From assembly GCA_963664655.2 (NCBI GenBank), contig OY761554.1, positions 3,596,001-3,660,000 of the forward strand: a stretch of 64,000 nt of DNA, given 5' to 3'. Shown in pieces: positions 16,204 through 26,077 of the stretch (position 1 is its first letter; the number at the start of each line of letters is the position of its first letter). Position numbers and translations under genes: made by a program. Source of the stretch: Desulfospira sp963664655. Lineage in GTDB: Bacteria > Desulfobacterota > Desulfobacteria > Desulfobacterales > Desulfobacteraceae. The notes beneath the pieces were generated by a model. It did no database searches and had not been told where the DNA came from. It was given only the letters and a program-made list of their open reading frames with translations.

Positions 16204-18939
16204 ATGAAAATACTGTATGTAGAGGACAATCCCCTGGACGCCGAATTGTTGGTGACCGCATTGAAAAGGCAAACCCCGCCCATGGACTGCCGGATTGCCG
16301 GCAGTCTTAAGGAGGGGCTGTCCATCCTTGATCAGCGTCCGGACATTGACCTTGCCCTCATTGATATTGTGCTTCCCGACGGCAGCGGCCTTGAACTGTT
16401 AAAAGAGATCCGCCAAATGGCCCCGGCCCCGGCCACGGTGATCCTGACCGGTGCCGGCGATGAAGAATCGGCCGTGGCGGCCCTTAAGACCGGGGCAGAT
16501 GATTATATCGTTAAATCAGATGGATACCTGCAACGGCTGCCCATGCTGCTTAAAGATGCCTTAAGCCGGTTCAGGGATGAAACCCGGCGCCGGTCACGGC
16601 CGTTGTCGGTGCTGTATGCCGAATCCAGTGTCGACGATGTTGAACTGACCCGCCGGCATTTTTCCCTGCATGCCCCCCATATTCGTGTTGATACGGTGCC
16701 CACGGCGGCCGGGGTGATGGACCGGCTGAACGCCTGTGCAACGGATGCCGGAAGGTCCTATGACGTGCTGCTGCTGGATTACCGTCTGCCGGACAAATCC
16801 GCCCTGGAACTGATCAAGGAGATCCGGCTGGAAAAAGGCTTTGACCTGCCGGTGGTGCTGGCCACGGGCCACGGAAGTGAGGAAACGGCGGTACAGGCGC
16901 TGCGGCTGGGGTTTTCCGATTATGTGATCAAGTCTTCGGGCTATCTGTTCAAGCTTCCCGGCACCCTTGAACATGCATACCAGAGCGACCAGCTTCGCCG
17001 GGAACGCAGCCGGCTATCCAAAAGCGAGGCGCAAAACCGGTTCCAGGCCGAGCTGCTTCGCAATGCACCGGTGATCGCCGCCTTTTATGACCTTGAATAT
17101 AAAATTGTCTGGGCCAACCGCGCCTATGAAGATGCCGCAGGGCTTGCCCTGGACGAGCTTGTCGGCAAAAAGTGTTACGCCGTATGGGGTTTTTCCCGGA
17201 TGTGTGATGCCTGCCCTGTGGTCAGCGCCCTGGAAACCGGAGAACCCCGGGAAAATGAACTGATGCCCTACAGCCGGAAGTTCGGGCCTGAATCCCAGAG
17301 GGTCTGGCTTTCACGGGGAACCCCGGTCAGAGATGATCACGGTGAAATTATCGGTGCCATTGAATTTGCTGTGGACATCACGGACCGGAAAAAATCCGAA
17401 CAGGAGCGGGAGCGGCTCATGACGGCGATAGCACAGGCCGGTGAGACCGTCATGATTACCAATGCCGGAGGAATCATTGAATATGTCAATCCCGCCTTTG
17501 AGGCGGTCACCGGATATTCCCTTGCCGAAAGCATTGGGAAAACGCCGCGCATCCTGCACAGCGGCAAGCAGGACAAGGCCTTTTACCGGAATCTGTGGGG
17601 CACCATTTCCCAGGGCCGGGTATGGAAGGGCCGGATGGTCAACAAACGCAAGGACGGCACCTTCTATACAGAGGCCTCCACGATTTCTGCTGTGCGGGAT
17701 GCTGCCGGCACCATCGTCAATTATGTCGCCGTCAAGCGGGATATCAGCGCCATTCTGCTGGCTGAAAAAGAAAGGGATGAGTTGCAGGAACAGCTGCTGC
17801 AGGCCCAGAAACTGGAGTCTGTCGGCCGCCTGGCCGGTGGAATTGCCCATGATTTCAACAATATGCTGAGCATTATCCTGGGCTATGGGGAAACCATCGT
17901 CAGTGAACTGCGGCCTGAAGACCCTCTGCGGGATGACGCTTTGGAGATCGTTGAGGCCGGGAAGCGGTCCGCGGCGCTGACCCGCCAGCTTTTGGCCTTC
18001 AGCCGGAAGCAGACCCTGCAGCCCGTGGTGCTGAATCTGAATTTCCTGATAAAAGGGCTTGAAAAAATGCTGGCCCGGCTGATCGGAGAAGACATTGAAC
18101 TCGAATTTGATCTGTGTGAAGATCTTTTTCCGGTTATGGCGGACCCCGGACAGGTGGAGCAGGTGATCATGAACCTTTCGGTCAATGCCCGGGACGCCAT
18201 GCCCCGGGGGGGCAGGCTGACCATTAAAACCTTTAATTCGGTCTTTGACCCTGCCGCGGTAAAAGAGCGGGTCAGTGTCCTTTCCGGCGAGTATGTGGTG
18301 ATATCCATGGCCGATACCGGATGCGGCATGGACAAGGAAACGCTCAACCAGATCTTTGATCCGTTTTTCACCACCAAGGAAAAGGGGCGGGGCACGGGCC
18401 TGGGACTTTCCACGGTGTACGGCATCATCAAACAGTCCAACGGCAATATCCGGGCCTATTCCGAGCCGGGAAAGGGGACAACCTTCAGAATCTGCCTGCC
18501 GCGCACCCAAAAGGATCAGCAGCCGGCTGACAATGCCGCCGCAAAACACGAAACCAGGGGCAGCGGCGAACAGATCCTGGTGGTGGAGGATGACGAACCC
18601 CTTGGCCGGCTTTGCCGCCGTATTCTGATCAGCTTTGACTATGAGGTCACCCTGGTGACCGACGTCGAGAAAGCCCTGCAGGCGGTGGCGGAAAATGGGT
18701 TCAGGCCCGATCTGCTGCTGACCGATGTGATCATGCCGGGGATGAGCGGCAAGGCCCTGGCTGAGCGCCTGCGCAGCACCATGCCGGATTTAAAGGTGCT
18801 TTACATGTCCGGATACACCGACGACACCATCGCCCACCACGGGCTGCTGGATTCCGGGACCCCGTTTATCCAGAAACCCTTTGCCTCCCGCGCCCTTGGC
18901 GAAAAGGTAAAGGAGGTGCTGGAGGGGGGCCGCACATGA
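16204..18939 (+). CDS. Multidomain hybrid histidine kinase (REC-REC-PAS-PAS-kinase-REC)
   Basis: 911 aa from the ATG at 16204, which follows AAAGAGGAACCAGACAACA; an in-frame ATG at 16096 lies inside the previous gene. It has two N-terminal receivers (Asp54 in LALIDIVLPDG; Asp near 192 in VLLLDYRLPDK) and two PAS domains, the first with Cys motif CYAVWGFSRMCDACP. The DHp His lies in GGIAHDFNNMLS (about 549). The ATPase domain has N-box MNLSVNARDAM and G2 GTGLGLSTVYG. A C-terminal receiver has Asp near 840 (LLLTDVIMPG). Three receivers in one kinase imply an internal or multi-input phosphorelay. Cytosolic by appearance. Confidence 0.92.
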   Translation: MKILYVEDNPLDAELLVTALKRQTPPMDCRIAGSLKEGLSILDQRPDIDLALIDIVLPDGSGLELLKEIRQMAPAPATVILTGAGDEESAVAALKTGADDYIVKSDGYLQRLPMLLKDALSRFRDETRRRSRPLSVLYAESSVDDVELTRRHFSLHAPHIRVDTVPTAAGVMDRLNACATDAGRSYDVLLLDYRLPDKSALELIKEIRLEKGFDLPVVLATGHGSEETAVQALRLGFSDYVIKSSGYLFKLPGTLEHAYQSDQLRRERSRLSKSEAQNRFQAELLRNAPVIAAFYDLEYKIVWANRAYEDAAGLALDELVGKKCYAVWGFSRMCDACPVVSALETGEPRENELMPYSRKFGPESQRVWLSRGTPVRDDHGEIIGAIEFAVDITDRKKSEQERERLMTAIAQAGETVMITNAGGIIEYVNPAFEAVTGYSLAESIGKTPRILHSGKQDKAFYRNLWGTISQGRVWKGRMVNKRKDGTFYTEASTISAVRDAAGTIVNYVAVKRDISAILLAEKERDELQEQLLQAQKLESVGRLAGGIAHDFNNMLSIILGYGETIVSELRPEDPLRDDALEIVEAGKRSAALTRQLLAFSRKQTLQPVVLNLNFLIKGLEKMLARLIGEDIELEFDLCEDLFPVMADPGQVEQVIMNLSVNARDAMPRGGRLTIKTFNSVFDPAAVKERVSVLSGEYVVISMADTGCGMDKETLNQIFDPFFTTKEKGRGTGLGLSTVYGIIKQSNGNIRAYSEPGKGTTFRICLPRTQKDQQPADNAAAKHETRGSGEQILVVEDDEPLGRLCRRILISFDYEVTLVTDVEKALQAVAENGFRPDLLLTDVIMPGMSGKALAERLRSTMPDLKVLYMSGYTDDTIAHHGLLDSGTPFIQKPFASRALGEKVKEVLEGGRT

Positions 18940-18943
18940 CCCA

Positions 18944-21511
18944 ATGCCGGATCATGGAAAACCAATGAAATCCCCATGCCTGAAAATCCCAGGCGGCCAT
19001 GGACTGCCCTCCCCGGTGTTAAAGGTGGCGGCCGTGTTCATGGTATGCGTCGGGGTCCTGTGGATGGCGGCCGGAAAGTATGAGACCCACCTGCTGGGGG
19101 ATGTGAGGGGGCAGATTCAAATTCGTCTGGCCATGTACGGCAGCGTTTTGACAGAGGCCCTGAACCAGCGCCTGGAGGTTCTTGCCGCACTGGAGGGGTT
19201 CATGGCCATGCATCCGGATGACGCTGTTTTCCGGTCCCGTTTTGAGACCTTTGCGTCGGGCCTGCACGCGGGCAAGCCCGGCCTTCGGGCCATACAGATA
19301 TTCCCGCCCGAAGGAAAGGTGCTGGTCTATCCCAAAGCAGGAAATGAAGCCATGCTGGACCGCAGGCTAAAGGACCTTGTCAACGACGAAAGGCCAGGGG
19401 TCAGAAGGGATGTAAAACTGGCCATGGAACTGCGTTCAACCGTGATCAGCGGCCCTTATCCGCTTCGTCAGGGCGGCTTTGGCCTGGTGGCCCGAAAGCC
19501 GGTTTTCCAGGGCCGCACCTTTCGGGGGCTTGCGGTTACCGTGATCGAGCTTGAGCCGGTCTTGAAAATCACCCGGTTGTCCCAGTCCGGGGGCAGCCCT
19601 TTGGCCATTGCTCTGCGCAGGCCAGGGGAACCGGCATTCTGGGGAGAAGATAATGTGTTTGCCGGCCAGCCGGTTCTGCACCCCCTGCTTCTTCCGGAAA
19701 CCGCCTGGCAAATCGGGGCCATTCCCGCACAAGGGTGGAAAAAAAAGATTTTGGGCCCCCTGATGGTGTTCTGGGCCGCCGGGGGGGGGATGTCACTTTT
19801 AGCGGCGGGCCTTGTCCTTTCCATCTCCCGCCGCCAGGAACGTCTTTCCCTGCTGGTTCAGGAGCGGACAGCCCTTTTGGAAAAGTCCCAGGAACAGTAC
19901 CGGCAGCTTTACGACACCAACCCGGACCCCTTGTTTGTCCTGGACGGCAAAGGCCTTATCCTTCAGGCCAATCCGGCGGCCTGCCGGCAATACGGCTACA
20001 GCAAAGAACAGCTGCATCAGCTTTTTATTTCAGACCTGACGATTCCGGGCAGTGAGCCGCAGATCAGCGAACTGACGGCCGGGGAGACTTCCGGCGTCCG
20101 GAACGCGATCCTGGGGCAGCTCAGAAAAGACGGCACCCAGTTTGAGGCCGGGGTCAACAGCCTGCCGGTATGGTTCAGGAACCAGGCCTGCATTTTTATA
20201 ACCGTCCGTGATATTTCACAGCCGCGGGAGGCAGAGGCCAGACTGGCCGAAAGCGAGAACCGCTACAAGGCCCTGATCGCATCCATGCCCTCGGGGTTTG
20301 CCGTGTATGAAATGATCTACGGCCCGGAAGGGACGCCCCGGGATTATCGGTTCATTGAGGTGAACGCCGCCTTTGAACAACTCACCGGGCTTCAGGCCGG
20401 CACCCTGCTGGGGAAAAGATCCCTGGAGGTGTTTCCCGGAACAGATCCCCAGTGGATGGAATACTTTGAACGGGTCACGCGCACCGGCCGGCCGTCCCGT
20501 TTTGAAAATTACTCAAAGGCCCTTGGGAAATATTACGAGGTGGCGGCCTATAAACCGGCCGAAAACCAGTTTGCGGCCATATTCAGCGATATCACCCAAA
20601 GGCGGGCGGTGGAGAAAGAGCGCATGGAGCTGCAAAAATCCCTGGAGGAGAAAGTCCGGGAGCAGACCGATGAACTGCGGCTGCGGGTAGGGGAGTCAGA
20701 GCGATTGAACCGGGCCATGATGAACCTGCTGGACGACCTTAAAACAAGCAACCGGGAACTTGAGGTGTCCTCCCAAAGCCTTGCCGAAGCCAACCGGGAG
20801 CTGGAAGCCTTTTCCTATTCGGTTTCCCATGATCTGAGGGCCCCGCTGCGGGGCATTGACGGGTTCTGCATGGTCCTGCTGGAAGATTATGCCGGCCGCC
20901 TGGATGACCAGGGCAGGCATTATCTTTCACGAATCCGCAGCGCCACCATCCATATGGGCAAACTGATTGATGACCTGCTGCGGCTGTCCCGGATTTCGCG
21001 GGCAACACCGTCACTGGTCCTGATGGACCTGAGCGCACTGGCCCGGGAAATTGCCCAGGAACTGAAAAAATCCGCCCCCCGGCGGACAGTGGATTTCCAG
21101 ATAGAACCCGATATCCGGGTAACGGCGGACCCGCGGCTGATGCACATTGTACTGGAAAACCTGCTGGGCAACGCCTTTAAGTTTACAGGCCGGCGCGATC
21201 ATGCGAAAATAGAATTCGGACGGGATCAAACGGACGGGCAGACCGTTTTCCGGGTCAGGGACAACGGCGACGGTTTTGACATGCGGTATGCCGACAAACT
21301 GTTTACACCGTTCCAGCGCCTTCACCGGACCGATGAGTTTGAAGGCACGGGAATCGGGCTGAGTATCGTGAACCGGATCATCCAGCGGCACAAGGGCCGG
21401 ATCTGGGCGCAAAGTGCTGTGGGAGAGGGGGCCGGGTTTTATTTTACGCTTGATGACCAAAGGAGGCCGGATGGAAAAAATTATCTTGCTGATAGAGGAC
21501 AACCCCGATGA
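18944..21511 (+). CDS. Membrane sensor kinase with extracytoplasmic CHASE-like domain and two PAS domains
   Basis: 855 aa. A transmembrane segment near 24-44 and another near 268-290 flank a periplasmic region resembling a CHASE domain (LAALEGFMAMHPD, LRAIQIFPPEGKVLVYP, STVISGPYPLRQGG). Two PAS domains and a coiled coil follow, then DHp with His in YSVSHDLRAPLRG (about 629) and an ATPase domain (N-box ENLLGNAFKFT, G1 DNGDGFDM, G2 GTGIGLSIVNR). The kinase core is of the phytochrome-like class that pairs with Rcp1-type receivers, and such a receiver overlaps its 3' end. ATG 18965 is an alternative start. Confidence 0.9.
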   Translation: MPDHGKPMKSPCLKIPGGHGLPSPVLKVAAVFMVCVGVLWMAAGKYETHLLGDVRGQIQIRLAMYGSVLTEALNQRLEVLAALEGFMAMHPDDAVFRSRFETFASGLHAGKPGLRAIQIFPPEGKVLVYPKAGNEAMLDRRLKDLVNDERPGVRRDVKLAMELRSTVISGPYPLRQGGFGLVARKPVFQGRTFRGLAVTVIELEPVLKITRLSQSGGSPLAIALRRPGEPAFWGEDNVFAGQPVLHPLLLPETAWQIGAIPAQGWKKKILGPLMVFWAAGGGMSLLAAGLVLSISRRQERLSLLVQERTALLEKSQEQYRQLYDTNPDPLFVLDGKGLILQANPAACRQYGYSKEQLHQLFISDLTIPGSEPQISELTAGETSGVRNAILGQLRKDGTQFEAGVNSLPVWFRNQACIFITVRDISQPREAEARLAESENRYKALIASMPSGFAVYEMIYGPEGTPRDYRFIEVNAAFEQLTGLQAGTLLGKRSLEVFPGTDPQWMEYFERVTRTGRPSRFENYSKALGKYYEVAAYKPAENQFAAIFSDITQRRAVEKERMELQKSLEEKVREQTDELRLRVGESERLNRAMMNLLDDLKTSNRELEVSSQSLAEANRELEAFSYSVSHDLRAPLRGIDGFCMVLLEDYAGRLDDQGRHYLSRIRSATIHMGKLIDDLLRLSRISRATPSLVLMDLSALAREIAQELKKSAPRRTVDFQIEPDIRVTADPRLMHIVLENLLGNAFKFTGRRDHAKIEFGRDQTDGQTVFRVRDNGDGFDMRYADKLFTPFQRLHRTDEFEGTGIGLSIVNRIIQRHKGRIWAQSAVGEGAGFYFTLDDQRRPDGKNYLADRGQPR

Positions 21512-21908
21512 TATAGACCTGACCTTAAGGGCCTTTAGGAAAAGCCGCATCGCCAACCGGCTGGTCGTGGTCCGGGACGGGGCCGAGGCCCTGGACTACC
21601 TTTTCTGTACGGGGGACCATGAGGAACGGGACCGAACCGAGTCCCCGGCCGTGGTGCTGCTTGATCTGAAACTGCCGAAAATGAGCGGGCTTGAAGTCCT
21701 TGAACAGATCCGTTCGGATCACCGGACCCGGATGCTTCCGGTGGTGATCCTCACGTCCTCCCGGGAACAAAAGGACCTGATCAACGGGTATCAGCTGGGG
21801 GCCAACAGCTATATTGTCAAACCGGTGGATTTTATCCAGTTTTCCCAGGCCGTGGAGCAGCTGGGCCTTTACTGGCTGGTGCTCAACGAATCTCCTGCAG
21901 AACCTTAG
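21471..21908 (+). CDS. Rcp1-like single-domain response regulator
   Basis: 145 aa, a receiver with acidic pocket LIEDNPDD and phospho-acceptor Asp65 (VVLLDLKLPKMSG). The inserted segment after helix alpha2 (LFCTGDHEERDRTESP) is typical of Rcp1-type receivers. A perfect AGGAGG precedes the ATG at 21471, inside the kinase gene; the two overlap by 41 bp in different frames. It should be the cognate receiver of the CHASE kinase. The gene ends 11 bp from a convergent gene. Confidence 0.93.
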   Translation: MEKIILLIEDNPDDIDLTLRAFRKSRIANRLVVVRDGAEALDYLFCTGDHEERDRTESPAVVLLDLKLPKMSGLEVLEQIRSDHRTRMLPVVILTSSREQKDLINGYQLGANSYIVKPVDFIQFSQAVEQLGLYWLVLNESPAEP

Positions 21909-21919
21909 CCGCTTCCGGC

Positions 21920-24154
21920 TCAGATCCGTTTCAGGAACTGTTCTTCGGGCATGGGACGCCCAAACAAAAATCCTTGAACAATGTCGCAGCCCAGCTGTTC
22001 CAGAAGAACGGCCTGTTCTTCAACCTCCACCCCTTCGGCAATCACCTGAAGGCCTAAATTGTGCGCCATGTCAATAATGGTTTTGACCATCACGGCGTCA
22101 TGGGGGCTGACCAGGATCTGCCGGATAAAAGACAGGTCTATTTTTACATAATCAATGGGCAGTTTCTGAAGATAGGCAAGGGATGAGTATCCGGTTCCAA
22201 AGTCGTCAAGGGCAATGGAAAACCCCATCTGTTTGAACTGCGCAAGGTTCTCAACGGCGGTTTCAGGGTTTGACATGACCAGGGTTTCCGTAATTTCAAT
22301 CTCCATGGTTTCAGGCAAGATCCCATGCCGGTTCAGAATGGCCGCCGCCTTTTCGGCCTGCCCCGTTTGTTCCAGCTGCAGCGCCGACATGTTAACGGCA
22401 ATGCGCAGCGGCTGACGCCCTTCTTTGGTGAGGTTTGATACGGTTTTACACGCCGTGTCAAGCACCCAGTCCCCAATGGAAAGAATCATGGTATTTTTTT
22501 CGGCAATGGGGATGAATACAGACGGGGGAATAAATTTCTTTTCCCTTATTTCCCACCGGATCAATGCTTCGGCCCCGACAATCTGTTTGTCTGACAGCCT
22601 GACCTTGGGTTGGTAATACAGCCTGAACTGGTCTTTTTCCATGGCTTTTCGAAGGTCGTTCTCCATTTCAAACAATTTGGATGAGGCCTTGTTCATGGAC
22701 TGGGAATAAAAAGAAAAAATACTTTTGCCCTTTTTCTTTGCATGGTAAAGCGCCGCTGTCGTGTTTTTCAGCAGCACTTCAGGATCGGTGCCGTCCCCGG
22801 GAAACACGGCGGCCCCGATGCTTGCCGAAAGGAAGACCTCTGTTTCATGGACCGGCACCGGCCGGTTGAATTCGTCCAGCAGCCTCTGGCAGGCCTGGCC
22901 GATTTCGAAAATATCGTTTGTGTTCTGAAGAATCAGGATGAATTCATCCCCGCCCATACGGGCCATGGGCGCATCTTTTGAGGTGAGCCGGGCCAGGATG
23001 TCGCTGGCCCGAAGACAATGTCTTAACCTTGCGGATACCGACTTGAGGCAGTCGTCCCCGGCCCGGTGCCCCAGGCTTTCGTTGACCCGGTTAAAATTGT
23101 CAATATCAATGAGCACCACGGCAAATTTCTGGTTGTACCGGCCGGCATAGTCAACCGCAGATTTAAGGGCACTGGAAAAAGACTGCCGGTTGGGCAGCCG
23201 GGTCAAGGCGTCGTGATAGGCGTAAAAAAAGGCTTTTTCCTCGGACTTTTGCCGGTCCAGGCCCAATGCCATTTCATCGGCGATGGAGGCGATGGCCTCC
23301 AGTTCGGAACGTTCCAGTCGCTGGCGTGAAAACATGGCCACAACGCCTATGGTCCGCTCCCCCACAACCAGGGGGTGGCCTGAAAAGGATGTCATTTTTT
23401 CTTTTGTGGCCCAGTGCTGTTCCTCAATGTCGGGATCATCAATAATGGCGTCGGACAAAATGGGTTCTTTTTCCAGGGCGATTCGTGCAATGGTTGACGT
23501 GTCCGGGCGGTTAACGGGGTGTTTCCCCCCGGCAGAGGTGCAGGTGCCCTCTTTGGCGATCAGCACCAGCTGCTTTTTTTTTTCATCCAGCAGCCAGATA
23601 CCGGCAAAGGCGGCGTCCAGATGCCGGACAACCGTCCGGCAGCACTCCCTGGCCATGTCAGTGATAAGGGTGCCTTTGACCAGAATGGAGCCGATTTCCG
23701 CCGCCATTACGGCATGCCGGATCCTCTCGGCAATTCTTTTTTCAAGAAACAGGTTCTGCTCTGTTATTTTATCCTGGTACTCTTTTAATTTTAAACAGTT
23801 AATGATTCTGGAAACCAGCTCTGCCGTGTCAATGGGCTTGTTGAGCAGGTCTGCGGCGCCCATGTCCAGGGCTTTGAGCTTGAGTTTTGAATCAATCATC
23901 CCCGTGAGCATCACCACAGGGATGGATTTGGTCCCTTCACCGGCCTTGAGGGCGTAAAGCATCTCAAAGCCGCTCTTGCCGGGCATCATGATGTCACAGA
24001 TCACCAGATCTGTCCGGTTTTCCTGAATATGGCTCAGGCCCTGGTCCACGCTCCGGGCAAAGTGGAATCCCCAGGTTCCGGCATAGCTGCGCAATATGCG
24101 CTTTAAGCTGTTCAGGCATTTGGGGTCATCGTCAACAAAAAGAATCTCTTTCAT
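21920..24154 (-). CDS. REC-GAF-GGDEF-EAL cyclic-di-GMP regulator
   Basis: 744 aa from the ATG at 24154, which follows GAAAGAGGGATTGAG; a longer frame begins at 24220. The receiver has LFVDDDP and Asp54 (LVICDIMMPGKSG). A GAF domain spans about 150-300. The cyclase domain keeps GGDEF, preceded by an insertion after RASDILARL, so the usual RxxD inhibitory site is displaced. The phosphodiesterase domain keeps EALIRWE, DDFGTGYSSL and VIAEGVE, so both activities look possible. A response regulator that makes or degrades c-di-GMP. It is divergent from the HDOD gene. Confidence 0.93.
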   Translation of the reverse strand: MKEILFVDDDPKCLNSLKRILRSYAGTWGFHFARSVDQGLSHIQENRTDLVICDIMMPGKSGFEMLYALKAGEGTKSIPVVMLTGMIDSKLKLKALDMGAADLLNKPIDTAELVSRIINCLKLKEYQDKITEQNLFLEKRIAERIRHAVMAAEIGSILVKGTLITDMARECCRTVVRHLDAAFAGIWLLDEKKKQLVLIAKEGTCTSAGGKHPVNRPDTSTIARIALEKEPILSDAIIDDPDIEEQHWATKEKMTSFSGHPLVVGERTIGVVAMFSRQRLERSELEAIASIADEMALGLDRQKSEEKAFFYAYHDALTRLPNRQSFSSALKSAVDYAGRYNQKFAVVLIDIDNFNRVNESLGHRAGDDCLKSVSARLRHCLRASDILARLTSKDAPMARMGGDEFILILQNTNDIFEIGQACQRLLDEFNRPVPVHETEVFLSASIGAAVFPGDGTDPEVLLKNTTAALYHAKKKGKSIFSFYSQSMNKASSKLFEMENDLRKAMEKDQFRLYYQPKVRLSDKQIVGAEALIRWEIREKKFIPPSVFIPIAEKNTMILSIGDWVLDTACKTVSNLTKEGRQPLRIAVNMSALQLEQTGQAEKAAAILNRHGILPETMEIEITETLVMSNPETAVENLAQFKQMGFSIALDDFGTGYSSLAYLQKLPIDYVKIDLSFIRQILVSPHDAVMVKTIIDMAHNLGLQVIAEGVEVEEQAVLLEQLGCDIVQGFLFGRPMPEEQFLKRI

Positions 24155-24218
24155 CTCAATCCCTCTTTCCTGTGTCCAAAAGGTTTCATCCGGATTTTTT
24201 GCCAGCCGTTTTTGATGC

Positions 24219-25196
24219 ATGCTTTACAAAAATCAAGATTGGTGTCATATTTTGATGCATCTGTTAAACAAAATCCGGTGGTTAATCTGCGATAACCGTT
24301 TGAGAGGTCCCCAATTGGATGATGCAAAAGCGCTGTTTTTAAAACAATTCGGTGAAATCAGGGATCTGCCTTCTTTACCGGCGATTGTAACAAAAGTAAA
24401 CGAAATGCTCAATGACCCGGACACAACCAATGCCTCATTGTCCAGGATGATTGAGCGGGACCAGGCCATTGTTTTCAAGATGCTTCGGCTGGTGAACTCC
24501 GCATTTTTCGGGTTAAGGGAAAAAATTTCATCCACCAGTGAAGCCGCCATTATTCTGGGGTTCGACGCCATACGCAATATCGTGTTGTCGCTTTCCACCT
24601 TTACCCTTTTGGATACGCATTTTAAAGACAAATCAAATGAGCATTTCAGGATGGACCGTTTCTGGCGGCATTCCATCGGGGTTGCCGTTATCAGCCGATA
24701 CCTGGCGGGCCGGTCCGGCACCGGGGACCCTGAGAAATGTTTTATCTGCGGCCTGCTTCATGACATGGGCAAGCTGATACAGGCCTATTATTTCCCGGAA
24801 GATTTTGTCCGGATTATCGGGCAGGTTCATGACCGGAACATGATCTACCTGGCGGCGGAAAAAAGCTTGCTGCCGGCCTGCCACGCCGAGATCGGCTCAT
24901 TTTTTTTAAAAAAATGGAAAATCCCCCTTCACCTGGCCAATACCGTCTATTCCCACCACCATATTGCCCACGGTGCCACCTTTTTTAAGGAGAGCATTAT
25001 CGTGAATGCGGCAGACGGGATAATCAACAGTTATTATTCTGATTTTTTGAACAATAACAGATCGCCGGGGAACATCAAACCCGTATATTTTGACCCCCAT
25101 GCCTTAACCCATCTTGGCCGATGGATTGACACCGCCCCGAAGTGGTTCCCGGAAGTTGAGCCCCTGATTGAGGATGCCTGGGGATTTTTTCTTTAA
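24219..25196 (+). CDS. HDOD-domain signalling protein
   Basis: 325 aa; ATG 24255 is an alternative start and neither has a strong SD. The HDOD core opens with FGEIRDLPSLPAIVTKVNEML, and includes FFGLREKISSTSEAAIILGFDAIRN. Unlike many HDOD proteins it keeps a GLLHDMGKL motif, so metal binding is possible. HDOD proteins act in signalling scaffolds, motility and two-component outputs; the exact role is unknown. It is followed 44 bp later by a KPW-type receiver and may be part of one signalling operon. Confidence 0.85.
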   Translation: MLYKNQDWCHILMHLLNKIRWLICDNRLRGPQLDDAKALFLKQFGEIRDLPSLPAIVTKVNEMLNDPDTTNASLSRMIERDQAIVFKMLRLVNSAFFGLREKISSTSEAAIILGFDAIRNIVLSLSTFTLLDTHFKDKSNEHFRMDRFWRHSIGVAVISRYLAGRSGTGDPEKCFICGLLHDMGKLIQAYYFPEDFVRIIGQVHDRNMIYLAAEKSLLPACHAEIGSFFLKKWKIPLHLANTVYSHHHIAHGATFFKESIIVNAADGIINSYYSDFLNNNRSPGNIKPVYFDPHALTHLGRWIDTAPKWFPEVEPLIEDAWGFFL

Positions 25197-25240
25197 CGGC
25201 CCCGGGCTCTGGGGAAGAACACCTGTTGAAAGAACGGATA

Positions 25241-26077
25241 ATGGACAATAAACCGCGGCACAGCATTCTTTTTGTTGATGATGAAACCCAGATCCTTTCG
25301 TCTTTAAAACGGTTGATGCGAAGGGAGGATTTTGATCTGTACACGGCAACAAACGGGGAAGAGGGCCTCAGGATAATGGCGTCCCGGGATATCCATCTGG
25401 TTGTTTCAGACCACCGGATGCCGGAAATGTCGGGGATTTCATTTTTAAGCAAGGTCAGGGCCGCCTATCCGGAAACCGTCAGGATCCTGCTGACAGGGTA
25501 TACTGAAATTGATTCCATCAAGGCGTCCATCAATGAAGGGCATATCTATAAATTTATCCTCAAACCATGGAATGATGACAATCTCAAACAGGAAATCAGG
25601 AAGGCCCTGGAGCGGTATGACCTGATCCAGGCAAACCAGGTCCTGCACCGCATGGTGGAAGAAAAAAACAAGGCCCTGGAACAGATCAATAAAAACCTGG
25701 AACAGACCATTCAACAGCGGACAAGGGAGCTTGAGCTGCAAAACCAGGCTCTTGAACTGACCCGGGTGCTTTTCAAGGGGCTTCCCATTGCCGCCATGGG
25801 CATTGATTCCGACGGAACCATCATACTGATCAACCGGAAGGCAAAGGCCCTTGAGGTCAACGGCCGCATGCTTGCCGTGGGAAAAACCCTCACGGACTAT
25901 TTCCCCGAAGATGTGATGGTCACATTTTCATCGGTGTTTACATTTAAGGCGGACCACGTTGAATCCGGCATCACCGTTCAGGGGCAGGACTACACGGTCA
26001 GCCTGTCCGGGCTGACCGAGCGGTTTTCAGGCAAGGGCTTTATTCTTTGCCTGTGCCGGCGGGAACCGGCAGCGTGA
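25241..26077 (+). CDS. Receiver-coiled coil-PAS-like response regulator (KPW type)
   Basis: 278 aa from the ATG at 25241; an in-frame TTG lies at 25226. The receiver has FVDDETQ, a phospho-acceptor in LVVSDHRMPEMSG and the KPWND signature of RpfG-like receivers. A long coiled coil (VEEKNKALEQINKNLEQ) leads to a PAS-like C-terminal domain (LFKGLPIAAMGIDSDGTIILIN). There is no HD-GYP or DNA-binding output, so it probably acts by protein contact. Its 3' end overlaps the convergent kinase gene by 38 bp. Confidence 0.85.
   Translation: MDNKPRHSILFVDDETQILSSLKRLMRREDFDLYTATNGEEGLRIMASRDIHLVVSDHRMPEMSGISFLSKVRAAYPETVRILLTGYTEIDSIKASINEGHIYKFILKPWNDDNLKQEIRKALERYDLIQANQVLHRMVEEKNKALEQINKNLEQTIQQRTRELELQNQALELTRVLFKGLPIAAMGIDSDGTIILINRKAKALEVNGRMLAVGKTLTDYFPEDVMVTFSSVFTFKADHVESGITVQGQDYTVSLSGLTERFSGKGFILCLCRREPAA

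Noticed and set aside
17311..18549. 412-codon minus-strand open frame inside the multi-receiver kinase
   Set aside because: Opposite to conserved PAS and kinase motifs; no SD and low-quality composition.
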